Source of the DNA: Falsiroseomonas frigidaquae
Lineage (GTDB): Bacteria > Pseudomonadota > Alphaproteobacteria > Acetobacterales > Acetobacteraceae
NCBI RefSeq assembly: GCF_012163145.1
Contig: NZ_JAAVTX010000012.1
Span: 1-51,122 of the forward strand
Direction of reading: 5' to 3'
DNA: 51,122 bases
In this document: positions 8,419-17,609 of the stretch, one piece after another
Layout: each line of letters starts with the position of its first letter
Numbering within the stretch: the stretch's first letter is position 1
The notes under the pieces: model-generated
Told to the model about the DNA's origin: nothing
The model's database searches: none
Seen by the model: only the letters and a program-made list of their open reading frames with translations
Made by a program: the position numbers and the translations under genes

Positions 8419-9092
8419 TGGTGATCACCCCAACCTTCGGAGGCGCAACATCGAAGGCCTTCTGCCCGTATTGCGGGGCCGGGGTGGTGACTGACATGCA
8501 GTGCGATGGATGCGGCTCGACAGTGGCGGACCGCATTCTCTGGGTCATGGTGACGGAGTTGAAGCTGTTGCAGGCCGGTGGCGCGGTGCTGCACCACATG
8601 CCGACCGCGGTATCCGCGCGGCGCTTCTACGCGCTGCTGGGCAGCAACTATCACCCGACCGTCGTGCCGGGGATGGCGGCGCCGACAGGCGAGTTACCGT
8701 TTCATGAATTCGAGCCGGCAGGGCAGGCGGAGGCTCTGGCACCGAACTCCTACGGCCTGATCATCATTGCGAATGGCCTGATGGATATCGGTGCGGCGGT
8801 TCCGGCGGTGTTGGAATCGCTGAGCCAGGCGCTGCGCCCTGGAGGTTCGCTGCTGTTCGGCGGCGACATCGTCGATGAGCAGGGAAGGGTCATCAGCGCG
8901 CCCCTCGCCGCCGCCGCATCGCCTGGCACGGAGACACCATCCTTTGCCAGCATCGTGCGGCGTCAATTCGGCCGTGAATGCCGCGTTCGCCTCGGTCAGC
9001 AGATCCGCGATCGCGTTGTCGAGGCGGCAGGCCTGAGTCCCAGCCAGTTGCGGCGCGTCACGCCGCAATCCTTGTTCTGGTATCAGTCGTAA
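8418..9092 (+). CDS. Zinc-ribbon plus methyltransferase-like protein
   Basis: The 224-residue protein starts with a CPYCG...CDGCG zinc-ribbon pair (near residues 17-35). A region resembling the C-terminal half of a class I SAM-dependent methyltransferase follows: a YGLIIIANGLMDI strand-helix, then ALRPGGSLLFGG. The glycine-rich SAM loop normally found earlier in such enzymes is not obvious, so activity is uncertain. It is translationally coupled to neuA through TGATG, which suggests a role with the nonulosonate, for example O-methylation of the sugar or glycan (inference). Confidence 0.6.
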   Translation: MVITPTFGGATSKAFCPYCGAGVVTDMQCDGCGSTVADRILWVMVTELKLLQAGGAVLHHMPTAVSARRFYALLGSNYHPTVVPGMAAPTGELPFHEFEPAGQAEALAPNSYGLIIIANGLMDIGAAVPAVLESLSQALRPGGSLLFGGDIVDEQGRVISAPLAAAASPGTETPSFASIVRRQFGRECRVRLGQQIRDRVVEAAGLSPSQLRRVTPQSLFWYQS

Positions 9093-9105
9093 GGGACGCA
9101 GCCCA

Positions 9106-10161
9106 ATGTCCTCGACCTCATCGAGCAGGAACACTGCGCCCCAATCGCCATTGTCGCGCAGCCTGGAAGCCGGCAGCGGCCGCAACCACAAGATCGTCGT
9201 GCGGCCCGGTGCGCGCAGCATCTTCGTCGCCTTTGGCACGGATGCGCCGAGTGGCAGCGAAACCCCCGGCCCCGCTTCGGTGGTTCGCTTCGACGATCCG
9301 GATGGCGCCTTCGGGAGAGGCGTTCCCGGATTTGTCGAGAGCCTCGACAGCCTGTTCTGCTGGCTGCGCGGGTTGGGCACGGAACTGCCTGTCTACCTGG
9401 TTGGCGAAGGCGCGGGAGCCTCCGTGGCGCTGCTGGCCAACATGCTGCTGCCCAAGTCCCGGCTGCTGGCCGTCGGCCCGCTCACGGTGCCTGAAAGCTT
9501 CATGGAGGCCGGCGCCCTGCGGCATCCCTTCTGGGGCCAGGTCGACCAGCTGGCGAGTGATTTCCCGGCCCAGCAGATGGGCGTCACGGCGCTCTGCTCC
9601 TGGGATCCGGCGGCGGCCGCCATGCTGGGGGGCGAACAGACGCTCAAGCCGGCCTACGGCACGATCGTCGAACTGCCCTGCCGCAGCAACGGCATTGCCT
9701 ATCTCCGCCGCAAGCGTGCGCTCGGCGTGTTGCTGGAACGCGGTGCCGACGCGCTGCGGACGCTGATCGACGAGAATGTGGTCTCGCTGCCCTACGCGCA
9801 CGGCAAGCCGCGCGAATATGCCGCATTCCACGAAGCGCATTCTGCGATGGGGCGCGGCCAGTCGGGACGAAAGCGCGCAATGCGCCTGGTCGAGGCGGAA
9901 GCCGGCTGGGCCAACCCTGGTTGGCAACACCTGCGCGCCACGGTGCTGCGCCGGGAGAATGCGGCGGCCGAGGCGCTGGAAGCCGCTCGCCTTGCGGCGC
10001 GGTCGGCGCCGGAGGTCGCGGAGTTCTGTGTCGGCTATGCGCGCCTCGTCCAGGAGAACAAGGCGGAGGACGATGTGGCCACCGCCGCCGCGATGCTGGA
10101 ACCTTTCCTGCGGCAGCGGGGCATTGCCGAACTCCGTGATAGCCTTACTGCGACCATATAA
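9106..10161 (+). CDS. Degenerate alpha/beta hydrolase-like protein with helical tail
   Basis: This protein has 351 residues. Around residue 102 a strand-turn-helix (YLVGEGAGASVALLA) looks like a nucleophile elbow, but the expected Ser of GxSxG is Gly (G-E-G-A-G), so the classical hydrolase reaction is unlikely. The C-terminal third (about 245-345) is helical and TPR-like. The plan matches the hydrolase-TPR protein at 2237-3415, so it is probably a diverged, non-catalytic paralogue, perhaps binding a glycan or a partner enzyme. The start is ATG 9106 with AAGGGA upstream, 13 bases after the preceding gene. Confidence 0.6.
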   Translation: MSSTSSSRNTAPQSPLSRSLEAGSGRNHKIVVRPGARSIFVAFGTDAPSGSETPGPASVVRFDDPDGAFGRGVPGFVESLDSLFCWLRGLGTELPVYLVGEGAGASVALLANMLLPKSRLLAVGPLTVPESFMEAGALRHPFWGQVDQLASDFPAQQMGVTALCSWDPAAAAMLGGEQTLKPAYGTIVELPCRSNGIAYLRRKRALGVLLERGADALRTLIDENVVSLPYAHGKPREYAAFHEAHSAMGRGQSGRKRAMRLVEAEAGWANPGWQHLRATVLRRENAAAEALEAARLAARSAPEVAEFCVGYARLVQENKAEDDVATAAAMLEPFLRQRGIAELRDSLTATI

Positions 10162-10209
10162 GTAAAATACGCAAATACGACAGATGGTAGATTAAGGACA
10201 AATAAAGCA

Positions 10210-12291
10210 ATGTCGGCGAACTCTCCCGCTCCGTTGCCCTTGATCGTCCGCAGCGAAGCAGGAACCCTGCACATCGTTGCCGAGGCTGCGCCCGTCAAAG
10301 CGCCTGCAGCCGCGCCAAAGGCAGACGATCCGGGGGCGGAGTTCTTCCGCCGCCAACGAGACGAAGCGCGCCAGCAGCGAGAGGTTGCGCGGCAGCAGAG
10401 GGACGAGGTTCGCAAGCAGCGCGACGAACTGAAGTCTCGTATCGAGATGCTCGAGAGCCAGCTGGCTTCCGCGGCGCGCGGCGAGTCCGTGAAGGCGCCG
10501 CCGCCACGCGACATTGGTGAACTCGATGTCTTCGCGCTCGAAGCTGACCGCGCCGCACGGCTGCCCGACATCCGCAGCAAGCAGGCCCGGGGATTGCCGT
10601 TGGCGATCCGTGAGGCGGAGTTGCTGGGAGAGCGGTTGATCCCGCCCATGCGCCGCGCTGCGCGGCCGCGGCAGACGCCCGGTCCGGACATCGCCTTCCT
10701 GACCGTGGCGAATGCAAAGTTCCTGCCGGGGCTCGAAGGGCTGATCTTGTCCTTGCTGCGGGTCTATCCCGACCTGACCAGCCCCATCCACATCTGCCAT
10801 GACGGCACGCTGAACAGCTTCGTGCAGACACGGCTGCGAAGCTTCTACGCGAACCTGATTTTCCTTGAGCCGAACATGGATTGGTTCGAGCAGGTTCCTG
10901 CCATGTCCGACAATCACAAGCGGATCGGCAAGCTTGGCTACATGAACATGGAAGGCCTGGCACTCACGGGTTTCAAGCGTGTGATCCTGCTGGATTCCGA
11001 TATCCTGATCCTCGATGACCTGTCCGAGCTTTGGGACGGCGACGACTACAACATCTGCTACGATTGCGGCGACCGTGAATATGTCGCCCGTTCCGCCTTC
11101 ACCGGCGACTGGGTCTTCAACAGCGGGGTCATCAGCATTCCCGGGGATCGCACCGGCCCTCAGGCCTATGCCGAATTTCGTGATGCGGTCCTGGCCCATG
11201 CCTCGGCCGAAGTCTGCCCGGCCATTGATCGATTTTCGGATCAGAAGATCTGGAACATCTATCTGCGCGACAAACCCAAGCGCTACCTGCCATTGAATTA
11301 CAATTGCAACGTCAAATACCTGGCCAAATTCCTCAATGGCCAGCCGGACGGCATCTCGGTCATTCATTTTGCCGGGCCAAAGCCCTGGAACAGCCGGCTT
11401 TACGTCGCGGCGGACCATCTTCAGCCGAGCGCCTCAAAGGCGCTGCAATTTCCAAAGCCCTGGGTCGACGCCTACCGGGACATGATGTTCCATACCCGGG
11501 TCGAATCCTATCGCGACCATGCCAAGGCTCATCGCCGCGCCGTGCCCGTACGCCTCGACTCCACCGTGGAAGGGCGCCGCACCTGCGTGATGATTGGCAA
11601 CGGCCCCTCCATGGCACAAACGGACCTGACGCTGGTTGAGGGGCTGGAGAAATTCGCCTTCAACTGGTTCGTGCTGCACGAGGGCTTCGACGTGGTGCGG
11701 CCTGACCATCTGGTCCTGGGCTCGCACATGCTGTTCGGTGGCTGGTCGACCACGGAGCCGTGCTTTCCCGCGGGCTACCTGGACAAACTGCGCGCGCACA
11801 AGCATCGCCCGGCCCTCTGGACCTCCTTCTATTTCCGCGAGTATCTCGAATCCATCAATCTCCACCAGGAATTCGAGATTAACTACGGGCTGTTCGAGAA
11901 GCCGTTCAAGCGCTTCATCGACCGCGTCGGCCGCTTCAATGCCGATATCGACACTTTCCTGGACGATGGCCGCACCGGAGTCATCAGCCTGGCAATTCCA
12001 GCTGCGGTGAAGCTCGGCTTCGAGCGCATCCTGCTGGTCGGTTGCGATTCCAACTACAATCAGGCCGGGACCACCTCGAAATATTTCTACGATATGTCAC
12101 AGCATACATCCGCGGAAACCAGGGAGGACAGCCTGACCTCGACCTGGACCGAGGAGGGGCGTGGACAGTTTGTTTATAAGCTGGTCACGGAAGAACTCAC
12201 CGCGCGTGGGATCGAGTTCATCGACTGCACCGTGGGCGGTGCGCTGCAGACCGTCCCCAAGGGGAAATTGCAGGATTATTCCACGACCTGA
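10210..12291 (+). CDS. Coiled coil - GT8 glycosyltransferase - DUF115-like fusion
   Basis: This 693-residue protein has three parts. Residues about 45-90 form an Arg/Gln/Glu-rich coiled coil. Residues about 158-400 form a GT8-type glycosyltransferase with the metal-binding D262-S-D264 motif and a late HFAGPKPW motif typical of GT8 enzymes. Residues about 455-690 resemble DUF115/Maf proteins, with IGNGPS at 462-467 and GCDSNYN further on; that family is linked to nonulosonate transfer onto flagellin and to sialic acid loci. A single chain may therefore add a hexose and bind or transfer a CMP-sugar. The start is ATG 10210 with AAGGAC upstream, in a markedly AT-rich 48-base spacer that may hold a promoter. 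Confidence 0.78.
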   Translation: MSANSPAPLPLIVRSEAGTLHIVAEAAPVKAPAAAPKADDPGAEFFRRQRDEARQQREVARQQRDEVRKQRDELKSRIEMLESQLASAARGESVKAPPPRDIGELDVFALEADRAARLPDIRSKQARGLPLAIREAELLGERLIPPMRRAARPRQTPGPDIAFLTVANAKFLPGLEGLILSLLRVYPDLTSPIHICHDGTLNSFVQTRLRSFYANLIFLEPNMDWFEQVPAMSDNHKRIGKLGYMNMEGLALTGFKRVILLDSDILILDDLSELWDGDDYNICYDCGDREYVARSAFTGDWVFNSGVISIPGDRTGPQAYAEFRDAVLAHASAEVCPAIDRFSDQKIWNIYLRDKPKRYLPLNYNCNVKYLAKFLNGQPDGISVIHFAGPKPWNSRLYVAADHLQPSASKALQFPKPWVDAYRDMMFHTRVESYRDHAKAHRRAVPVRLDSTVEGRRTCVMIGNGPSMAQTDLTLVEGLEKFAFNWFVLHEGFDVVRPDHLVLGSHMLFGGWSTTEPCFPAGYLDKLRAHKHRPALWTSFYFREYLESINLHQEFEINYGLFEKPFKRFIDRVGRFNADIDTFLDDGRTGVISLAIPAAVKLGFERILLVGCDSNYNQAGTTSKYFYDMSQHTSAETREDSLTSTWTEEGRGQFVYKLVTEELTARGIEFIDCTVGGALQTVPKGKLQDYSTT

Positions 12292-12358
12292 GGGCCACAG
12301 CATGCGCTGACATGGCCGTATGAGCTGATGCTGGCGGCCATCGGCCGAGGAGCGATCA

Positions 12359-13393
12359 ATGCGTGGCCACCCCTACCGAGGCTTGCCGCCCCGGGCTTTC
12401 TGGCGGTCCGGTGTCGGGCAGCAGCCGGCGGAGGCCTTGCAGGATCTCTACCGCCGCCGTTTCGTCATCGCGCCCACGGACCGCATCGCCACGGCAGGGT
12501 CGTGTTTCGCCCAGCACATCTCCGGCCGGTTGCGGCGCCAGGGCTACACCGTGCTCGACACGGAGCCGCCTCCGCGTGGCCTCGATGGGCCCGCACAGGC
12601 ACGCTTTGGCTACGGCCTGTTCGCCGCCCGCTTCGGTAACATCTACACGGCGCGCCAATTGCTGCAGTTGCTGGAGCAGGCGCGCGGCAAGTTCCGGCCG
12701 GCCGATATTGCCTGGCAGCGGGATGGCCGCTGGTACGACGCGCTGCGCCCCAATGTGGAGCCGGAGGGGCTCGACAGTGTGGAGGAGGTGCAGGCGCTGC
12801 GGGAACAGCATCTGCGCCAGGTCCGTGCCATGATTCGGCAGACCGACGTCTTCGTCTTCACCTTCGGCCTGACCGAGGCCTGGCTGCACACCGAAAGCGG
12901 CACCGTCTACCCCACCGCGCCCGGCACCCTCGCCGGCAGCTACGACCCGGCCATCCATGCCTTCCGGAACTTCACCTATGAAGAGACCCTGGCGGATTTC
13001 CTGGCGGTGCGTGCGATCTTCCGGAAGTCCAATCCCTCGGTCCGCTTCCTGCTGACTGTCTCGCCGGTGCCGCTGGCTGCGACGGCCGCAGATGCCCATG
13101 TGCTGGCGGCCACGGTCCGATCCAAATCCGTGCTGCGCGCGGTGGCCGGGGCGCTATCCGAACGGCACGAGGATATCGACTACTTCCCATCCTACGAGAT
13201 CATCACGGCGCCTTTCACAGGCGGACGCTTCTACGAGGAGGATCGCCGCGCCGTGACGCGGGCGGGCGTCGATGCGGTGATGCAGGCCTTCTTCAGCCAG
13301 CACCCCAGGCTCGCCGCCGCCACCGACGCAGTGCCCGCGGAGGCGCGCCCGGTGGTCTGCGAGGAGGCGATGCTGGAAGCCTTCGGTGACTGA
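12359..13393 (+). CDS. GSCFA-domain protein
   Basis: The 344-residue protein belongs to the GSCFA family (PF08885): G47-S-C-F-A-Q-H53 is the signature motif. An SGNH-esterase-like relationship has been suggested for the family. A FTFGLTEAW stretch near residue 165 and LLTVSPVPL near residue 230 also fit. Members occur in polysaccharide loci of alphaproteobacteria, but their chemistry is not established. The ribosome-binding site GAGGAG precedes ATG 12359. The stop codon lies inside the next gene, an SGNH-like protein, so the two are probably made and used together. Confidence 0.8.
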   Translation: MRGHPYRGLPPRAFWRSGVGQQPAEALQDLYRRRFVIAPTDRIATAGSCFAQHISGRLRRQGYTVLDTEPPPRGLDGPAQARFGYGLFAARFGNIYTARQLLQLLEQARGKFRPADIAWQRDGRWYDALRPNVEPEGLDSVEEVQALREQHLRQVRAMIRQTDVFVFTFGLTEAWLHTESGTVYPTAPGTLAGSYDPAIHAFRNFTYEETLADFLAVRAIFRKSNPSVRFLLTVSPVPLAATAADAHVLAATVRSKSVLRAVAGALSERHEDIDYFPSYEIITAPFTGGRFYEEDRRAVTRAGVDAVMQAFFSQHPRLAAATDAVPAEARPVVCEEAMLEAFGD

Positions 13394-14219
13394 AGATCTT
13401 CGAGCCTCCGGGATGCCGGGAAGGGGGCGGCCCCTGCGGCTCTGCGCCATCGGCAACTCGCACCTCGCGGCCCTGCGCAGCGGCTGGGGGCTCTGTGCCG
13501 CGGCGTATCCGGCGGTGCAGGCCACTTGGTTCGGCGCGATGTGGGATGGCATTGCCCAGTTGCGGCGCGTGGGCGGTGCATTGCGCGCCGATCATGTTCC
13601 GAAGGTGGAAGCCACACTCGCCTGGACCTCGGGCGGCCTGCGCCAGGTGGTCTTCGAAGATTATGACGCCTTCCTGCTGGTCGGCCTGGGGTTGAGCTTC
13701 ACCTCCCTGGCCCGGCTGTATGGCACCAACCGGACGCTGTCACAGTCCAAGGCCCTGCCATTCAAGCGCCTGCTGTCCGAAGCTGCCTTCGAGGCGGCCT
13801 CGAAAGGCCTGGTCCAAGGCTCGCAGAGCCTGGCCCTGGCAGGCGTAATCCGGGAAGCGACGCCGAAGCCGCTGCTTTTGGTGCCCGACCCTCTGCCAAG
13901 CGAGGCCGCCGCAAAGGGCCCGGAAGCCGCCTTATGGCGGCACCTGGCCAGCGACGCTGATGGGGCCAGCCTGCTTGCACGCTTCGCGGCACAGGCACAC
14001 CTCGCTGCGAGGTCGGTGAATGCCGTTTTCATTCCGCAGCCCCCCGAAACCCGTGCCAGTCCACCCTTCACCCATGATCGCCTGCGGCGCGGTGCGGTAC
14101 GCATGAAGCCAAGTGGCGACACGCTCTTTGAAGAAACGGATATCGGGCACATGGGCCTGGAATACGGGGCTGCGGTGATAAGCTCCGCAGTCGCCGCATT
14201 GGGCATCCATGCATCATAG
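13386..14219 (+). CDS. SGNH-hydrolase-like protein
   Basis: The 277-residue protein has G23-N-S25-H near its N terminus, in the position of the GDS block I motif of SGNH/GDSL esterases, and D252-I-G-H255 at its C terminus, the position of the catalytic Asp-His pair. This suggests an esterase or acyltransferase acting on a glycan, although the oxyanion Gly and Asn blocks are not clear. It overlaps the GSCFA gene by 8 bases if GTG 13386 is used; an in-frame ATG at 13413 is an alternative. The pairing with GSCFA implies joint glycan acylation or de-acylation (inference). Confidence 0.65.
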   Translation: MTEDLRASGMPGRGRPLRLCAIGNSHLAALRSGWGLCAAAYPAVQATWFGAMWDGIAQLRRVGGALRADHVPKVEATLAWTSGGLRQVVFEDYDAFLLVGLGLSFTSLARLYGTNRTLSQSKALPFKRLLSEAAFEAASKGLVQGSQSLALAGVIREATPKPLLLVPDPLPSEAAAKGPEAALWRHLASDADGASLLARFAAQAHLAARSVNAVFIPQPPETRASPPFTHDRLRRGAVRMKPSGDTLFEETDIGHMGLEYGAAVISSAVAALGIHAS

Positions 14220-14249
14220 ATATCCGCAGGCAGCAGGCAAGAATTGCGC

Positions 14250-16220
14250 ATGAAAAGAGTTGCCTTCCTGGCGTCCTTCGACTCCCAGTTGAAATGGGCC
14301 AGGATGATGAGTGCCCTGCTGGGCGATGATTTCATCTCCGAGATCATCGTCATAGATGTTCGAGAGAACCAGATTTCTGATGAGCAGACGGCCGAGTATC
14401 TGCAAAATCTGAGCTACAGCACCTACCGAATGGAAAATCTCGTTCGATCGGATTATCTGTCCGACTTCGACGCGGTCTTCGTCGCGCTGAACGGCGCCCA
14501 GATCGAGCGCTTTTGCATCCTGTTCCTGGAAAGACTGGAAGGTCTGGCGGAACAAGGCCGGACACGCCGCCCTCTTATCGTCACGGGCTATGTGGGAGTC
14601 GTCATCGAAGGGCATCTTGGCGGAATTCTTTACCGGCGGCTCTGCGACCTTATCTTGGCCAATGGGGCGTCGGATCGCGCTCTGTTCGTCAACGCGCTCG
14701 CGGTCTATGCAGGTGATGCAGATCGCCGGATCATGGATTTTGGGCTGCCCTTGATCCCAGAACTGAAACCAGTCCAGCCTTGTGTTTCCCCTCGAACCAT
14801 CCTTTTCGCGGGCCAACCTACGGTCCCATCGACGCAGCAGGAGCGGTTTTATCTTCTTCTGCGCCTGGTTGAATACGCCCACCGGCACCCCGACAGAAAA
14901 GTCATTTTCAAACCGCGGACGCGGATCGGCGAGGACACGTTCCACCGGGAGCCGCACCACTACCAGAAGCTCTATGAAAAATACATAGAAGTGGCGACCA
15001 GGCCAGCCAATCTGGTATTCGACTATCGCCCCATAACCGAGCTATTCGAAGAAGTGGACCTTCTGGTAACCATCAGCTCAACCGCGGCGATCGAGGCGTA
15101 TGCTACGGGAATACCGTTCATAATCGTTGCGGATTTCGGCATACGCGATAATTACGGGACTGCCACTTTCGCAAAATGCGGCTCGGTCATTACCTTCAGC
15201 CAGCTTATGAATGATGAAATTGCGGCCGTCGATGAACGATGGGTCGCCAACATGATTACGCCGTCCTTGCGGCATGTCGAAGACCTGAGGTCTCGAATCA
15301 AGCCTGTTGAATTGGCCCGCCAATCTCTCCAACCGGTCACGGAGTACTCGCATGCGAGGTCGCTGGCGGTTACCTTCAGCGACGAGTTTCGCTTTGCTCG
15401 CGGCAAGCAGCAGATCGCATCAGCCCAGATCGCGCGACTCCTGTTCAACTCGACAAAATTCTCTCCTGCAAATTACATAGAAAAGGCAGATGCGCTTGAA
15501 GCGTCCGGCGAGAACGGTCTTGCCGCCTCCCTGCTTTATGAGAGCTTGAATCGCGGCGACAAATCCGGGCGAACGAAATCAAAGCTCGCGCTTCTTCTGA
15601 ACGGCCTGGGGCGCCATTCGGAAGTCATCGAAATTCTCGATCAGGCGTCGCTGCGGGAAGCCGCATCCCACGTGCTTTATCGCGAGATTGCCATTGCGCA
15701 CCTTGCTCGAAATGAATATTTTTCCGCCGCGGACAATATCATGTCCGGCCTGCAAATAGCACCGCTCAATACGAAGCTCCTTGCGCTGCTCCGGCGGGCG
15801 GTTCGAGGAATGGTCCGCGCGACCACCAGGCTGAATACAGATCCGCTGATTCCCGGTTTTGACGGATGGCAAGACAGGGAAATACGGCCGCTTCCCAACA
15901 AGGATTTCACCAGATACGCGCAGGATGCGCTTGCCTCGCACAATTTCGTCTACTGCGTCGTTCTCGGCAACGAAAGCGTCCGGAGGAATCCAGACTCAAT
16001 TCGCAGGGTGGGGGATATAATGCTGAGCGCTTTGCTTGGACTTGATCGCCTGCCGGCAGCTCTGGATCTATATTTCTCGTTGCGCTTGCCGAAATACGGC
16101 GCAAGGCTGAGGGCTGATCTGGAGCCCGCCATGGCTGATAAAATAGCCGAGTACAGGCTTCAGGCCGACACAACCACCTTGGCGGGCGCGGTGCCGATTA
16201 ATGAAGCAGAATCGGCATAG
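14250..16220 (+). CDS. GT-B-like putative glycosyltransferase (DUF6716-like) with TPR-like C terminus
   Basis: This 656-residue protein starts at ATG 14250 (TTG 14244 is also possible). Residues about 1-370 look like the GT-B type enzymes annotated as DUF6716: RPLIVTGYVGVV near 110, ILFAGQP near 185, VIFKPRTR near 218, then a nucleotide-sugar-binding type block ISSTAAIEAYATGIPFI near 275. Residues about 400-560 are helical and repeat-like. GC content and codon choice are clearly lower and less biased than in neighbouring genes, a sign of recent transfer. DUF6716 proteins often sit beside sialyltransferase genes, which fits this locus, but donor and acceptor are unknown. Confidence 0.6.
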   Translation: MKRVAFLASFDSQLKWARMMSALLGDDFISEIIVIDVRENQISDEQTAEYLQNLSYSTYRMENLVRSDYLSDFDAVFVALNGAQIERFCILFLERLEGLAEQGRTRRPLIVTGYVGVVIEGHLGGILYRRLCDLILANGASDRALFVNALAVYAGDADRRIMDFGLPLIPELKPVQPCVSPRTILFAGQPTVPSTQQERFYLLLRLVEYAHRHPDRKVIFKPRTRIGEDTFHREPHHYQKLYEKYIEVATRPANLVFDYRPITELFEEVDLLVTISSTAAIEAYATGIPFIIVADFGIRDNYGTATFAKCGSVITFSQLMNDEIAAVDERWVANMITPSLRHVEDLRSRIKPVELARQSLQPVTEYSHARSLAVTFSDEFRFARGKQQIASAQIARLLFNSTKFSPANYIEKADALEASGENGLAASLLYESLNRGDKSGRTKSKLALLLNGLGRHSEVIEILDQASLREAASHVLYREIAIAHLARNEYFSAADNIMSGLQIAPLNTKLLALLRRAVRGMVRATTRLNTDPLIPGFDGWQDREIRPLPNKDFTRYAQDALASHNFVYCVVLGNESVRRNPDSIRRVGDIMLSALLGLDRLPAALDLYFSLRLPKYGARLRADLEPAMADKIAEYRLQADTTTLAGAVPINEAESA

Positions 16221-16289
16221 TCGGAACTTGCGAGGCGGGGCTTGCCCGTGCTGTCGATTACGGGGCCTGCAGACGCCAAGCCGCATGCT

Positions 16290-17537
16290 CTAGCCACGGG
16301 TACAACATGCCTCCGCCCACAGATGTGCGGTGTGCGCCCAATGCGTCGCCTTCTGCCGGATCTGGGAGCGAAGCTCGTCACCAGCCGTGAAAATGGCGTC
16401 GACCGTCTGGAGTATACTCTGCGCATCATGCTCCAGATCGTGGTAATCGAACATCTTCCAGGGCAGTTCCAACATCTCGTGCAGGGCCTGAGTCTTAAAG
16501 AAATTGGCGCTTCCCAGGATCGGGGGAGTGCCCACACAGGCAGCCAGGATGGAAGCGTGCCAGCGTCCGGAAATATAACAGGATGCCGCATTCATTAATG
16601 CCAGGACTTCCTGCGGCGGGGTAGCCGCGGATGCCATCGGGAGGTCCAGTTCCACCGCCAACGCCGATAGCATGCGCTCGTCGGCCGCGTCTGCTGCATA
16701 AAGTCCGACCGGATGGCCTCGCTGCAGCAATGCCTGGGCCAGGTCACGATAAAAGGCGTAGCCGGTAAACGGAGGGCGATCAGCCCGGAACAGCGCTGAA
16801 CTGCCACCCAATAATACGGTACCCACGGGAAACCGACCGGCGAGATACAGGTTCGGGAACAAGCCGGCTGGCACGGCCTCGACCCTTTCCGCAGGGGTGG
16901 CGAAGGCGTGCAGGAAGGCCGTATCCGCTGCCAGGATCGGTCGCCTGACATTGTGCTGTCCGAGGCGATCTAGCGACATGGGTTCGCGGAATGCCACCAC
17001 ATCGGCTGAATCATACGCGCGCATTGCCATGGCTGCCATGAGCGGGTCGTCCAGCACCACGCTCTGATTAACGATGGCCACCGGTTTCCCCAGTGTCTCT
17101 CGCGCCAATATGGCGACCGCCAGCGTCGCGAGTCCCTTGAGCTGGCGATCGTAAAAGCTGCCTTCGCCATTGACGACGACCAGCGAGGCTTTTTTCAGCA
17201 GCGCGGCGAGGCTGCCGTACTGGGCCGTTGCCTGAACAGCCTCCAGAACCCCTTCGACATCCAGGCTCCCCTCGTTGTGCCGCTCCTGCAGGGCGGCCTT
17301 GCTGAGGTCCACCAGCTCGGAAAGGGTGATGCTGTGGCCAGAAGGAAAGCCATACGCTTCCATCAGGGCCAGGACGCCCTCCGTCGTCACGCGGCAACCA
17401 ATATTGTTCTGGGTCCGCGTATCGTTGACCAATACCGGAAAAGGCGGCCCATCCCGCATGCTCGCGCGGGCGGTGAGAAACTGCTGATGCCTGAGGCCGA
17501 ACCGCGGCTCGGCCAGAAGCGGCATTTCATCGGACAT
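16290..17537 (-). CDS. Polysaccharide pyruvyl transferase family protein
   Basis: The 415-residue protein fits the PS_pyruv_trans family (PF04230, CsaB/WcaK-like), which adds ketal-linked pyruvate from phosphoenolpyruvate to sugars. Signs are NDTRTQNNIGC near residues 38-48, LVVVNGEGSFYD around 118-129, and the C-terminal GRWHASILAACVGTPPI motif near residue 345. It is the last gene of the minus-strand cluster, 72 bases after the GT8-pyruvyltransferase fusion, and converges on the gene ending at 16220. Alternative start: Met5. The acidic ketal it would add fits an anionic surface polymer. Confidence 0.8.
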   Translation of the reverse strand: MSDEMPLLAEPRFGLRHQQFLTARASMRDGPPFPVLVNDTRTQNNIGCRVTTEGVLALMEAYGFPSGHSITLSELVDLSKAALQERHNEGSLDVEGVLEAVQATAQYGSLAALLKKASLVVVNGEGSFYDRQLKGLATLAVAILARETLGKPVAIVNQSVVLDDPLMAAMAMRAYDSADVVAFREPMSLDRLGQHNVRRPILAADTAFLHAFATPAERVEAVPAGLFPNLYLAGRFPVGTVLLGGSSALFRADRPPFTGYAFYRDLAQALLQRGHPVGLYAADAADERMLSALAVELDLPMASAATPPQEVLALMNAASCYISGRWHASILAACVGTPPILGSANFFKTQALHEMLELPWKMFDYHDLEHDAQSILQTVDAIFTAGDELRSQIRQKATHWAHTAHLWAEACCTRG

Positions 17538-17609
17538 CGGGCAGACGAACCTTTCATTCGGGAGAGTTACCTCCCGAACGTTATGGCTTGCTATTGCCTG
17601 ACGGGATGC

